From the NCBI GenBank assembly GCA_020226215.1, contig CM035235.1, forward strand, positions 68,101,283 through 68,165,282: DNA of 64,000 nucleotides, given 5' to 3'. The notes below the pieces were generated by a model, which was not told the DNA's origin, ran no database searches, and was given only the letters and a program-made list of their open reading frames with translations. A program made the position numbers and the translations under genes. This document shows, one piece after another, positions 25,936 to 39,860 of this stretch; positions within the stretch are counted from its first letter, which is position 1, and each line of letters starts with the position of its first letter. This DNA comes from Sindora glabra. Its lineage: Eukaryota > Streptophyta > Magnoliopsida > Fabales > Fabaceae.

Positions 25936-26142
25936 CTATAGATTAAAAATGTATAAATTAGAACCTCGACTCTGAAGGTTTTAAATTTAAACTTTATGAA
26001 TAAAAAAATATATTATTAAAAGAGTTTTGCTCCTATATTGAACCTACAATATATAGATTAGAAGCTTGATCATGAAGATCTCAAATTCAAACTTTATGAA
26101 TAAAAAAAAATATTATTGAAAGAATTTTGTTCCTAGTCATTC
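25936..26142. repeat. Tandem repeat of about 100 bp in TauE/SafE intron 11, copy B
   Basis: Two diverged units share 'tatagatta', 'aaactttatgaataaaaaaa', 'tattattaaaag' and 'ttttgctccta'. The units start near 25936 and 26048. Not present in unit A. Confidence 0.6.
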
Positions 26143-27339
26143 AGCTCATATATCACCTGACTTGTATCCAAATTACTCAGAAATCCAAAATGACTTATCC
26201 AATACTAGATGCTTAATACCAGAAGAAAACGAAAAACATTTTTTCTGTTGGATACATAAATCACAAACCAGTACTCCAGTCAGTGATACTTACCTAGTGC
26301 TATGGCACTCACAAGAACCGTGGAGGCCAGGATGAAGATGATCAAAGATGCCCTCCCTAATATGGCAATCAGCTTTCTCACCAAATGTTGCCCAGTAAGG
26401 GCAGCTCCTGTGGCTATAGCTACAAAGTAAAGAGCTGCAAGGCAATCAGTAAAACATTTGAATGGATCACCCAAAAAAAAATTACTTCATTTATTTTTAT
26501 AAAAAATATCTTTTTCAGAAATATAGTAATATATTATTAAAATAATTAATATATTCAGTGTCAATTGTAAAGAATTTGATAAAGAATAACTTCTTTTTTT
26601 TTAAAGAAAGAAGTTATTTTTTTCTATTATCATAATTTTAGAGATATTTTTTTAATAATAATGTATAGAAAAACATAATACTCCTTCATTTATATATGAA
26701 AAAATGAATTTTCTTATAGAAATTATCTTCTGAAAAATAAATGGAACCCCAAATTCTTACCAATTAATACTTACCATAAGGAACAGGAAAACGTTTTAGA
26801 AGGTAATATTCCACAACTGACATTGATGCAGAAAATGTCATGGCAAAAGTAGCTGTAGCACTTGACACCTGGATGGAAAAAATGGGCCAATTAGCCAAAA
26901 TGCAAGAGACAATCTCAGTTAAGGAGATAATTTCAATTTCAACTTTTCATCTAGTATGAAAATTTCTTTACTTGATCAGGGGAGAGATAGACATATGCAG
27001 TGAAATTCATAATTAGGTAAGCCCTAAGCCGTGGGATTCAAATTCTCTTATTTTTCTCCTATCATTTTTCTACATTTTCGAAGAAATGCACGGGATCCAT
27101 TTCCCATGAGATCTAGTCTCGTGCTCGTGTCTATCTCATAATTACAATAAATGAGATACATATGATCCTATGATACAAGTATGGATACAGAGACATAATG
27201 TGCTATGTTTTGCACACAATTTTTCTAGTACTGAATGTTTTAGGTGGTAGTACGAGTACAGAAAACATTGGCACCAAAATTTGATATGACGGTCAAAACA
27301 AAATTTTTTATAACTGCAATCTATTTTTCTTGTCTTAGG

Positions 27340-27861
27340 TGAGGGTGTAAAGGAGACGAACTAAATCGAACATTTGCATACTCAAGTTCAGGCTTAACAA
27401 TATTAAACGAACTCAAACGTAAACTCATCAAGTTTAAAAAAATCAAATTTGAACTTGAGCTCAATTCGAATACGAACTTAATTGAACTTATTTAAATTAA
27501 AATGAATTTTAAATTCCTTATTCTAAATTTCTAATTGAGTCCAAGTATTTGAGCTCAAACTTAAATTTAGATTATATTCGAACTTAAACGATTCTAAACA
27601 AGCTTATACGAGTTTAAATAAACTTAGTGAATTTTTATATTTATATTATATATAATATAAAAAAATAAAAATATATTTTATACTAAGTTCATTTAAATTT
27701 GTAAACAATTTGAGTCAAAAAATAAAAAACTTAGACTCAACTCGTTTATTAAATAAGTCGAACTCATTTAAGCTTAACTCATTAAAATTCAAATTCGAAC
27801 CAAATTTTTTGCAAATCAATCTCGGACTGCTCACGAATAACTCAACTTATTTATACCCCTC
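27340..27861. mobile_element. hAT-like MITE in TauE/SafE intron 9, copy B
   Basis: About 522 bp present in B and absent from A at the matching place. It is flanked by an 8-bp direct repeat GTCTTAGG (27332-27339 and 27862-27869). Ends are imperfect inverted repeats: GAGGGTGTAAA on the left, and TTTATACCCCTC on the right, whose complement is GAGGGGTATAAA. The interior is rich in 'gaactcaaac/aagctcaac' phrases typical of hAT MITEs. It has no coding capacity. Confidence 0.8.
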
Positions 27862-30800
27862 GTCTTAGGGTAAGAAAATATTCTTGGAATGTCTCCTACC
27901 AATGACACCCAAAGGAAGCATGAGAAGCACCTGAGGAGGTATTCCTAGCTCCAAAAAAAGGGGTCCTAGTATGAATCCTCCACCAAGACCAAGCAAGCCA
28001 CCAACCATGCCAGCTAGAACACCACAGGCACAATATAGAATTAGCTGGTGCACTTGCCAATTTGTTCGTTGCTCCCCCTTGGATGTTATCACTCTCTTCC
28101 CTTTGTACAGAAGCACAGCCTCATATGAAGTCACTCCTAGTGCCACAGGAACCTGAATAACAAGTGCCAAAAGAAAAACAAGATGGCTTTAGAGTGTAGA
28201 GCTAGATTTTAGGTTCTCAAGTCTCACGTATATGGCCATCTTTTTCACGAGTGCAAGTTGAAGAAATTTGGTGACGAATCTTGAATCTGTTCATAAGGAA
28301 AGGAATTTGTCCATTTTTTGAGATCTTGAAAAGATGTGGAAACATACAAGCACTCCTGAATTGAAATGAAAAGAATAGATGTAACTCTATTACTTCAGAG
28401 ATGGGAAGATCTTTGACTTAAGAAGAAGAATTGATCCATTAATCCATATCATCTGGACTTGGTTCTCAACTTCTGATTATTTATTTATTTTTAAAGAATA
28501 CCGAATCAGGTTCTTCTCCTATCCATATCAAATAGAACATGTTAAGCCAAATCTTAAAAATTCAATTTGCTAATTAAAATACCTGTAATAGGCTCAAAAC
28601 CCAATATGCAACTGAACAAGTGGTTGTGTAATTCTGTTTCAAAACAAAAGGTATATTATCACTATTCTATGTTACATACCAATGGATACATGAAAATGGA
28701 AAGTGAGAATCTTGAATTGAAATTTGAAATTTAGCATATACGATACCAACATCTCCAATCTCCAGTCCAAGAATAATGATCCAAACGGCGAAAAGAATCC
28801 CAAGTTCCTTCCACCGGATACATTCGCGAAAAGAAGCCTGTGTTACAGTTGAAGAAGTCATTTCCAGAAAAGAATTAGATCCTGAATTTAGAAGTAGTTG
28901 TCCCACCTCTTTTTTCACAGGTTCGTTGTTGCCACCGTTTGGGCCATGAGGTAAAGGCTTATATTCAACCTCTTCAGCTCTTTCAGAATCTGTTTAGGGT
29001 TATTGAAAATCAGAATTGAAAATCTGGTAGCCCCTACCTAGATCAGACTAGTGATTGACAGAAATCTATAAAAGCAGAGTAGAATTATTTTCGGACCTAC
29101 TTACCAGCTAAGTGTGACAGTCTAGCAGATTCCTGAAATCATAACAGGAGTTTTAATGTTTTATATAGTTGAAGCAAGAAATAAGTAACTCAGTATAGAA
29201 GATGTGCAGAGACTAAGCTAACCTTCTTCATAATGGTTTCCTTTTTCCATGTCTCAACACCCCTATGGAATGCCTTGGTAGAAATAACTGCCACACACTC
29301 CAAAAATGTCAAGGAAACGAAGTGTTTTTTCCAAACACTATCTCTCTCACACAATCCTCACACTTACGCATGCTACACTCTCAGCCAATCTGGCCCCATG
29401 TGAGGCGAAATTAACTCAAATTGTGCCATGTATGTGAGGGTGTTGTAAAGCCCCACAACCGTTTAAATTGAGACATATGTATAAGCCCTAAATTTGACTA
29501 TTTAGACAATTCTAACTAATCTTTTAGGCCACGTGGTTCAGGCTTTGCAATTGTCCTGGTTCAGTCAGATTTGGAGCCTGATGGGAGTTATGTGTGGAAA
29601 TAGCATTCTTCCGCAAAGAAAGGCAAACAACAGAACGCGAAAGAAGATCTGAAGATTTGAGTGGTTGTTCTTACCAATGAAAACTATTATTAACAAGACT
29701 GTAATCATCCAATCAGCAAAAATCACATTGCAAATAACTCCAATGCTGATTCCAAGCACCAGCACAGGTTGAAAGAGAAGAGCAAGATCATAGTCGATCA
29801 CAGGCAAGTCAAGTGTTGGGTGTCTTTGCTTTAGATTGTAGAAAACAGTTGCACCTGCTCCACCAGTAATCATGCCTTTGCCAAGCAAACACAAGCAGAA
29901 ATATTCCATGTGAGGAAACAGTTTTAAAGGAAAAACTAAAATGAGCTTCAAAACTTGCCATTAGTGGCAACTTCTAGAACATTTATTATGATAGAATTCA
30001 TCATCCTTCTACTCTTGAGGCTTTTAACCTGTTATGTTGAGAAATTTTTATGTGCACGTCATTATATTACACTGACCATTCAAAGTAAGAGAAATATTTA
30101 GCATTGAGAATTTCAGTATTGCTAGTGGAATTGCCCACTCGAACAAATAAGAGCATAATAATTTGTTTGGAAGCTAGGGAAATGAAGGTGAAGGAAATAA
30201 AAACACATGATATTTGTATTTTAAGTTTATTATTAAGATTATAACCTACAATTTCCCTACCTTACCCTTTGTTTCTTTTCTCCAAGAAAAAAGGAAATGA
30301 CGTATTGACAAATGACAGTGGTTTTCTCAGCTCAAGTAATGAGCTTGTCATAATATAATGGAATTTATTGGTATTTTTGCTAATGATGATGACATTTAAT
30401 TATTAACAAGTGATAATGTCCAAATCCTCTGTTCTGCCCCAATCTCTTTGCATTAGTTTTCACACCTCATCATCGCACTTTCAATCTATTTATTGTTTAT
30501 TTCCTAGAAATGCATACTAAATTTTCATTTATTTTGTCAAAGAGTATCTTCCGTGAGAATGATCTCATTTCGTTGTGTTTATAATTGTAAATGATTAAGA
30601 TCACAAAAATATTCTATATGCACAACCTTGCATGTGAGGATTGTGGTAGAAAACAACATCCCCTCTTTATCGAAAAAATTGTTCTCCTTCACTACTATAG
30701 CACCAAGTATTATTTTATAAATCATAATGTATACAGATAGCTTGAAAGCTTTATATTCATATATAAACAAATAAAATTTTAAATAAGATATATTTTCTAA

Positions 30801-31792
30801 CAAAATAAACAGAGTCTAACTACAAAAAAAGTCAATATCTTGTACATCAAACTCAAATGTACTAACTACCAATGAAACTTTTAAAATGAAGTGAAGCAGA
30901 ATTGAGAAGGAATAAAAGATTTCAGGCCATTGAATTTTCGCTTCATCTGCATGCTAGAGAACAACATCACTTCAAGACCTAAACAAATTTCTACAACATT
31001 TCTGATCCTCATCCAGGTGCATAGAAAAAAGTGCAACGGAGACTTGTTCAAAGCTGATGTGCATAATTGCAATGAAAACTTACATTTTGAGATTGCTGTA
31101 GCTGATTTTTCGTCAAATCCAATGATCAAAGTAAGCATAGGCACAAATAGTGCCTCCTCCCCCGACACCACCCACAGTCCCGAATGCTGATCCTAGAAAT
31201 CCAATTATGGTCCCCACTACAATTCTCCAACCAAACTCCATCTTCTGCAATTCCAGAAATCAGAATCACAATTAAGATCACAACAATCTTAATTAGTCCA
31301 AAAAAACCAACGTGCTGGCCAACAGCTGCGTATGATCAGCTAATAGAGCGTCTGGTCTCTTAGTTCCGGTTATTATAGTCTACTGGAAAAAAATAGTGCA
31401 TTGTACTATGATAACCTTCATTAGACCAAAAAAAAATCTAACAATAACATGAGCTATTGACAGAGCATCTGATTTGTTAGTACTATTACCCAAAAAAAAA
31501 AAAAGGCACACTATGGAGCATTGTACTATGTCAACCCTACTCAAGGCAAACCATGTGAAGACTGTAGCATACTCACAGGCCAAGTATGTTCATCTCCCAA
31601 CCCAGATGGCCGCCGCAAGAAATTCAATACTCGAACAAAATAATTAACTTCAATATCTTTTCCAGCATCAGAAGCAAGAGCTGTTTTCTGGGTCACATTT
31701 TCATGAGCAGATAACAAGAACAGAAGAAGAAAAACACCTAGAACACTCACAACCAACTTCACATCCCACCATTTTGCCACATTCACAGCCAT

Positions 31793-34597
31793 TTTTCTAC
31801 TTCAAAGTTCAATCTCAGAAGCCCAAAAGAAAAGTAACTCCTTTTATGAAACCAGAACAAACCCAAATCTTATTTCCTTGTATGTTTTATGTCAAACCCA
31901 TTTAGAAGACCAAAACCTAGAAGAAAAAAAGGGCCCCCCAAATTTCCAGCATTCACATTTGCTTTTACTCCACCTCGTCCTTTCTTCTCTTCATTGCCGT
32001 CTGCAACTTGTATTAAGCACGCGAATCTCGTTTATTTTCACTAATTTGTTGAGAAAATATAAATGAGCTTCCTATATTCAGAGTCTCAGAGGAGTTTGGG
32101 CACTGTATCTACCAGCTCTGACTCTACCAGTCATTCTCTAACATTTTCTCAACTGACTTCTTTCTCTCGCTCTCTCGTTTACTGTTTGTTACATTTGAAT
32201 TCCTGGCGCTGGGACGGAGAGGGAAGCAAAAGACTATACACTGGATTCAATATTTTGAAACTTGCTTGGCATTGACTCGGCAAAATGGGAAGGATAAGGT
32301 TAGAGCGGTACCTATAAATCTTCTATATATATATAAATATAAAAAGAATTAAATTTACTTAATTAATATAAATTCATTTTTAAAATATAACAAATGATCT
32401 ATCATAATTTTAATTAAAATAAAATGCTAATAATAAAAATTTTATCTCTAATTCTAATTATAATCATATAAGTTATGCTTCTTTAAAATGCTTAATTTTA
32501 TTTTTCCTTTATTTTGTAATTTAGATTTTAGGGCCAAATTTAGCTCAAGTTAACTTTCAAGTCCAAAATTTTAAAAAAGAAAATATAAAAAAAGTGAAAT
32601 GGATTAATAAATTGAATGAAACACTAATTCAACTAATTTTTTATTAAATTTAGATTATCAATTCAATTTTTTTATCTAATCAAAATGTATGAATATATTT
32701 GATTTATTTTTTACACTCAAACAAGACCAATAAGTTTCAAAACATTGCATGGAATCATTGAACACCATAACCTACACATTTGTCGGGAGGAGAAGATTGC
32801 TTCGATTGTCTTCCTTTTTATTTTATTATTAGGAATTGCATTAGAGGTTTTTGTGTGAGGAAATTTAATGATTTTACAAGGGGATACAATCCTTCGTATC
32901 CTTACAAGAAAATATATATATATATTATTATTTAAAAATAATAAAAAATTATTATAATTAATTTATTATTACTTATAATTTTTTAATTTAATGAATAAAT
33001 TTATTATAGGACATAAAAGATAATAAAAAAATTAATTTAAATATTTTAAATTAATATTTTTTATTAAAAATATTTAAATATTTTTTATTAAAAATATTTA
33101 AATATTTTTTATTTTATTATTATTAAATTACTAATATAATTTTTTTCATCCAATTGAAGAATCGGAAGTTAGCAACCTCTACGTCCTTATTTCGTGGAGA
33201 TTAACAATTTCATGTTACCAATCCTACCACCACATAGAAAGAAAATTACTTTAAAAAAGATAATAGTTTATCTGATATTAAAATTAAAAAATTAACAAAA
33301 AAAGGAAATTATTATGAAGAAGATAATATTTTATTTGATCTTAAATTGTTATTTGTTATTTATTCGGGAGGTATGTGACAATGAAAATAAGTTTCTGCAT
33401 TTTTTCTAATAAACTTCTTATAATAAGAAGGAAATGATATTATAATCAAGTACATAGATCTATAAGTAGCTTATGATTTGATTTATTAAAGACTTGACTT
33501 AACTTATTTATTTAATTTAATAAATTAAGTCTAAACTTAATATATCAATTTGTTTATTTATCTATTTAAATTTAATCCTTGATTTGCTAACTTATTAAAT
33601 CAACTTATTTAATTATTATTTTATCCTAGTCTAATATTTTTAAAGTGCATGGAGTACATGTTTATATAGGATAACACAAGATAAGTGTAGATAATAGTAT
33701 AGTATAAAATAATAAAAGAATAATGTATAATATTATTAAATATTTGAGAAGCAACTATATAACTAATTTCATATAATACTATCAAGTGAAATTTTAAAGT
33801 GCTTCTAGGATTTCAAAATTCAAAGTGATATGATAATTTTAAAAATTATTAGATTAAAATTATTTAATTATAATTGTGATTGAATAATGAATAATTTCAA
33901 TCTAATAATTTTAGAACTTATTCACGTTATTCTGAATTTTAAAATCTCATAGGTATTAAGCAAGCACCTCTTCTTTATAATCTAAAGTTCTATTTGTACA
34001 CAATTAGTTAATAGTGGATAAATTAATTAATTTTATTAAAAATATTTAGTAAAATTAGTTGTTGAATTAATCAAAAAATATAAAATGACATAAAATAATA
34101 TGTTAATATAAATAAATATATTAATTAAATTAATTTATATTTATTTTCAGATTAAATCATATTAATGTAATTAAAATATTTAAAATAAGAATATAATTAT
34201 TTAAAATTTAATTAATTCTATGTTATGATATTACATATTTATTTATTTATTTTTTTTTATATTGAATTTAATGAGAATATATTAAATATTTATTTAAATA
34301 ATTAGAATATAAGTTATCATTTAATAAAAAAAGGATAAATTTAAAAAATTTCTGAAATAAACTATTAACTACTTTGTGAAATTTATCAAATAAAAACTTA
34401 TAAGTTACTAATTTCTAGTATACTAAATATCTTTAGAAATTAATTTATAACTTATTAATTAAGTTAATAAGATCTAAGTTAATTTATTTATTATAACAAA
34501 TACACATTAAATCTATATATATACGTATAACATCACATTTTTCTTTGTATAGAAACACCATTTAATTACAAAGAGGAGTAAACACTGTGATAACACC
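31793..34597. other. Upstream flank of TauE/SafE gene and intergenic DNA, unit B
   Basis: Leader and promoter candidate (TATA-like at 32054-32063), then AT-rich DNA parallel to unit A. The stretch 32210-32285 is missing in A. No gene is seen. Confidence 0.65.
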
Positions 34598-34877
34598 AAC
34601 AGGGGAAAAACTATTATTTTTTTAGCTATTTTTGTTTAATAATTTAATAGCGATATTATATAATACTATAAATTTAGATAATAGAATAATCAATTTAAAA
34701 TAAAATTCTAGCATATATAGTGACATATAAATAGTGAAATAATACTTTGGATTCTGACAAAAGAAAATCAATTTATTTAATACCCACATTATTAATTAGT
34801 TAATAATTCTAATGATAGATTTATATGCATACTAGACTATACATTTTCAATATATATAACCATCCAAGTAAGCAAGA

Positions 34878-34923
<46 letters not shown>
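34878..34923. repeat. (AAT)n microsatellite
   Basis: About 15 uninterrupted AAT repeats. Confidence 0.95.
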
Positions 34924-35078
34924 TTTTTTATCATCTAATATGATAAGATTAAGAAGAATCATATATACAATAAAAATAAATAAAGCAATATAATTACAGT
35001 TTTAGCTTTGATCTATAGCTTCAATCTAAACACAAAATTCAAGAAGAAAGTTAATAAATGTATACAGTACATTAATAA

Positions 35079-35805
35079 GGGACTTTTTGGTTGAAACTAG
35101 GAAAATGGAATGGAATCAGAAAAGAAAATTAAGGGAAAGGAAAATGAATGATTCCTGATTATCCAATCTGTTTAGTTCAAACAATAAAGAAAATTAATTA
35201 TTTTTAATTTACTTTATTAATAATTATTAGACTAAAAAATAATTTACTTATAATTATTATTAAATAACTATTATAATTATTATCTTATTATTTTTATTTT
35301 ATTTACTAATATTATAATTTTAATAATTATTTAATATTAATTATTAATACCTTGTTAATATTATTTTTATTATTACTCATATTATTTCAATTATTATTAA
35401 TAGCTTAATAATATTAATTATTACTTATTTTAATATTATTAATATAATTAAATAATATTATAATATTTATTATTTATTTAATATTTAATTATATTGTAAT
35501 TATTATTAAAAGTAAAATTATTATGTATTTAATTATTAATATTTTATTAGTATTATTATTTTATTAATATTATTAAATATTTTATTATATTTATTATATT
35601 AATTATCATATTGAAGATGAAAAATGGGTAAAGGAATAACATTTTCCAAGGATTTGGAGGGAATCACCAATCCCTTAATTGGGGTAATACCACTAAAGGA
35701 AAATGAGAAAAGAGAATGAATTTTTTCTGAATCAAATAAAAATAAAGGGCATAAAATCCTGCAATTCCCTTTTCTTTTCCTAATTTTCCCTAACCAAACG
35801 GTCCC
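35079..35805. mobile_element. Tourist/Harbinger-like MITE
   Basis: The left end reads GGGACTTTTTGGTTGAAAC and the right end is the complement of GGGACCGTTTGGTTAGGG, so the inverted ends share GGGAC..TTTGGTT. Flanks are TAA on the left and TAT on the right, close to the 3-bp TAA/TTA target of PIF/Harbinger elements. The interior is almost entirely A/T. It is about 727 bp with no open frame of note. Confidence 0.6.
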
Positions 35806-36014
35806 TATCGTGGTTGGGAATAACAAACGACCTATGGTGAACTCTACATAGATTTCAAGGCCCTAATGTGATTCATTTGTAACTTATTGCAACAAAATCT
35901 CAATTCTTGTTGTGTTTTTGTTCATGACAATCAGGAGCAATTTTGGGCCCAAGCCATGTCCACTATACCTTCTCATGGGCAGGCCTTCTAAAGCCAGGTA
36001 GGAAGAGTTGCAAT

Positions 36015-36567
36015 TAGAGATGTATATGGGCTGAGCAACCTGCTCGACCCAATAGGCCCGATTCACAAAAATAGAGAATTTGGGTTCTTTTTTTTTAACG
36101 CAATAGTCTATTAGGCTTTTTTTTAAAAGCTCGATTAATAATTGGGTTGGGCTCAGGCCAAGATAAAAAAAAATTCAATAAGGCAGACTCGATTATATTA
36201 ATTTATTTTTTATAATATAATTATATATTAGAAAAAATAATTATATCTAATTATTTTTAATGTAAAAAAATTAATTTGATATAATTAAATATTTTATATA
36301 TTTAAATATTATATTATTTATTTAAGTATATAATTTTTATAAATAAAAATTATTTTTTTACTTAAAAAATAATTTAAAAAATTAAAAAATAAATAAAAAT
36401 TTTATTCAGGTAATCAGGTCGACCTAGCAGGCCATTCATTTAAATAATTAGGTTGGGCCAGGTCATAATTTTTTCAAAAATTAATTAGGTCAGGCTATAA
36501 ATTTTATATACTTTGGCCTAGTTGGCCCGGCCCAAAACCCGCCTGACCCGGCCTATGTACAACTCTA
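36015..36567. mobile_element. hAT-like MITE
   Basis: Inverted ends TAGAGATGTATATGGGC and (right, complemented) TAGAGTTGTACATAGGC. Flanking 8-mers GTTGCAAT and GCTGTAGT match at 5 of 8 positions and may be a decayed target duplication. GC-richer ends carry 'ggcccgg' and 'cccgacc'-like phrases, and the middle is AT-rich. Non-coding. Confidence 0.6.
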
Positions 36568-37146
36568 GCTGTAGTACAACCCATGTCTACATCATACCTC
36601 TCTATCTCTCTCTCTCTCCCTCTCTATCTATCTTTCTGTCTCTCTTTAAAGAAAAAAATTGTTCTGAAAAAATAAAGTTTCAATTGGTATGGGTCATAGA
36701 CGGGACATACCTATGCATTGGTTTATGGAGTAGCTGCTCTCATTAATTTTTTAACTTTTTTAAATTATATGAGTATCAATTTTATTGTCCCTATTATTTA
36801 TTTTAATTTATTCATATTAATTTTTAAAAGATTTTAGTCACATTAAAAATACTTAATTATATATAATTAGTTTTACCAATAATTTCTCTTTTTGATCAAC
36901 TATTAATTGCTCATATTTCTATTATTTTAATTCTTTTATTCTTTTCATATTTCTCCGTCCTCTTTTTTTAATTTTTACTTTATCTTTCTAATGACTATTA
37001 TCATACAATTGTTCTTGTTTTTATTCTCTTTATCATTGTCATTTTTTTTTATCTTTCTATTCCTGTTCTCTTTTTTGTTTCTTCTTCTTTTATCTTCTAG
37101 TAACTTATCTTTTCAATTTCACAATTTTTAATATTGTATTTTAGGG

Positions 37147-37325
37147 GGATTCTAAGGTGCCCCTTGAGTTTTGGAACCCAGGATGAACTGGCCAAATTTA
37201 AATCATTGGATTTAGGAAATCAAATCTGAGCCATTCAATTATAAAAATGTTTAAGCCTGGAGGGAAAAATTAGAAAAAGCCACGTGATACTTGCAAAAAT
37301 TTAAAAGTGGCCCTAGAGGAGAGAG
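37147..37325. repeat. Dispersed repeat, copy 1
   Basis: Shares ordered blocks with 39676-39860: 'ttctaaggtgcc(c/t)c', 'ttttggaacc', 'aaaaattt/aaaaatgtg' and 'ggccct...gagga'. Same orientation, 2.5 kb apart. Class unknown. Confidence 0.45.
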
Positions 37326-39675
37326 GTTTATTTTTCTTGGGATTCATGGCAGTATATCAGTTTCGTCTGCAAGCAAAACATTGCATGTTTATTTGGTAAA
37401 GCAGCATTTTCATGTTTTTTATTAAAAAATAGATTAAAATTACAACAACTCATATAAATTAAAAGATGTGATAAATTTTCATAAAAATATATTAATAATA
37501 ATAAATTAGTTTTTAAATAATTTTTATTTATTAAATTTTAAAGTTAATTTTTCTTGTCAAAATACATGATATCTCATTTAATTTTTTAAAATATAAGATG
37601 TATTTTAGAAAATTCTTATTTTATTTCAAAAAGCTCCTAAGATTAGGAGAACTGTTTGAATTATCAAGTGTTAGTAGAAAAGTAGTATTTATTGCAATGC
37701 AGGTAAACATAAATTTTATACTTAATTTATAAAAAAAATGAGTTAATGATAAATTAATTGCATAATGCATGATTCAATATTCAACAATAATTTTTTAAAA
37801 TTAATTAAATTAAATTATTGTAAATTAATTTTATACTACTTTATAAGCGATGCATAGGTTATAATTTAACTTTCATCGAAATTGAAGATCATTTATATGA
37901 ATAAACTTTAAATAAGTTTCACATTATAAGAAAAGATATTACAAAACTATTGAAATATAATTTATTATGATTATTTTATAGCCATACATTTAAATTTGTA
38001 AATTATAAATTTTTAAAATGTGCAATTACTTTTTGTTAAATAAATTAAAAGTGAAAAATATAAATTAATTTTTATCATTAATTATAAATTTTTCACAATT
38101 TTAATTCTTAACTAAATGAAAATAAAAATTAAATAAATGATTACTCTTACAATTTGTTTTTATTCTTCATCTATTATTTGTGAATCATATTTGAAGAACA
38201 ATTTGATCAAAGAAAAATTCTTCTAATAAATACAGAAAGGCAATGTATAATAATGAAATATATATGTATATATCATTTAAATTTGGTTCATTGTTGGTGT
38301 AAATTGACTTTACACAATTATCTAATTATAGATTGTTATGATAATAAAAATTGTTAAATTTTTTATTACTTCTAAAAATTCTTAATTACTATTTTTTTTA
38401 ATGATGTAAAACAAATTATGTTTTTCTTTACTTGTTTCTAGATTATAAAAGGATATAATGACTTAAAACTATTAAAACAAATTTTATATCTTCAAAGGCT
38501 ATTATAGAGTTGGATACGAAAAAAGAATTAAAAATAAAAAAATTAGAAGAAGAAAAAACGTGTGTAAACCATAAACTAATAAGAGTTAAAAAATAAAATT
38601 ATGTAATGAATCGATTCAATTAAATAAAAATGTTAACATATTTAAATATTTTTTAAAATAAAAAATATTATATTATATATATACTATATTCAATGATGTT
38701 TGAAATATAAATAGCAAAAATGGATAGAAACAAAAAGAAAAAATGTGCAATGAATAGCATAAAAGAAAGGAAAAATTTATATGACCGTAGAAATAGTACA
38801 TTTCATCTACTCTATTATTTACATTTCTTTTTTTTTTCATATTTACTTATTATGTTTAAAGTTCACTACAATATATTGAATTACACAATATATATAATAC
38901 AATTTATTTTATTTTTATTATAAAACTTTTTAATAAATCATTCATTTTATATAATTGAATTAATTTACCATATATTTTTTAATACTTATTACTTTATATC
39001 ACATAAATTATTTCTCTTTTTTTTATTTGATCTGTTTCATGTTTTTTACTCATATTATTTACAATTGAAATATTAAGATTACTAAATAGTTTAATATAGC
39101 AAGATGTATTTTATTATTATTATAAAATATTTTAAATAAATTATGTGAAAATAGAGTAATATTAACAATTTATTGTTTATTTTACAATAAGAATTAATAT
39201 AATTATACTCAAAGAACTTAATTAATATTAAATTAAAACATAATGTTATTTATTATGTACTAAAATTATATTTTTAAATAAAAAATATAATTTTTATAAA
39301 AATTATATATATCATTAAATATTTTTATTAAAAATACTCCCCTAAATAGCTAGGTTAAGGCAATACCAAGCCCGTAATGTCAAACCCATAAAAGGAGCGC
39401 AAGTGAAAAATTGGCCAGAGAAAAAGAAACTATGAAATTGAGGCAACAGGAGGTGACGGGTGGCGAAAAAAAATTCATATACCTTGATAAAAAAATCTTG
39501 AAATAGTAATAAGATAGAGATACTTGAGTCATTTCTACAATTTTTCCTAACCTATTATTTACGATTCCTTCTGCAATAATGACACATGGCATGTCAGCAT
39601 CTTGCCACATGCTTCAGGTTCCAAAGCCCTGGATTCCTCAAAGACATTGTAGTCTTCCCCATCTTATCATTATAA

Positions 39676-39860
39676 GGCTAATTCTACGGTGCCTCCTGGA
39701 TTTTGGAACCTAGTGTGAGTTAGTGAAATCTGGACCATTAAAAAGACATAATTAAATCAAGACTGTCAAACTAAAAAGACCTTTTGTTTAGAAGGAGAAA
39801 ATTATGAAATTGACCAAATAGTTGTAAAAATGTGAAATTGGCCCTATGAGGAGAAGTGTC
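39676..39860. repeat. Dispersed repeat, copy 2
   Basis: Diverged partner of 37147-37325 in the same orientation. The intervening 2.3 kb is AT-rich without a recognisable gene. Confidence 0.45.

Larger units (their letters stand above)
24887..31792 (-). pseudogene. TauE/SafE family membrane protein, copy B, frameshifted in exon 2
   Basis: Exons in transcript order: 31577-31792, 31084-31244, 29675-29875, 29223-29287, 29105-29132, 28907-28989, 28751-28837, 28583-28633, 27931-28152, 26775-26868, 26294-26434, 24887-24972. All splice sites are intact, including GTAAGT at intron 11. Relative to copy A there is one extra base in exon 2 (a 'g' at about 31150 on the + strand). It shifts the frame after Gly103, inside the first Gly-rich motif, and reaches TGA at 31113-31115 after 115 residues. 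Every other exon keeps its frame, and without that base the length would again be 477. Exon 4 has one extra Lys and exon 12 one codon less. So this is a very young pseudogene, or the base is a sequencing or assembly error. Residue A402 (PYALYF) is family-typical where copy A has T. Confidence 0.7.
18781..34597. repeat. Duplicated segment, unit B (main part)
   Basis: Second direct copy of the two-gene segment. Gene order, orientation, all exon boundaries and most intergenic DNA correspond to unit A. B-specific changes include a ~0.52 kb hAT-like insertion at 27340, extra sequence at about 25669-25857 and 32210-32285, and shorter TA tracts. Homology stops just after a shared 'gtgataac' (about 34590) and resumes about 10 kb further right. 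Confidence 0.93.

Noticed and set aside
30881..31171. Open frame on the minus strand containing 'FVPMLTLIIGFDEKSATAISKC'
   Set aside because: It is exon 2 of TauE/SafE copy B read after the frameshift. Its apparent start lies in the wrong frame of the glycine motif, so it is not an independent gene.
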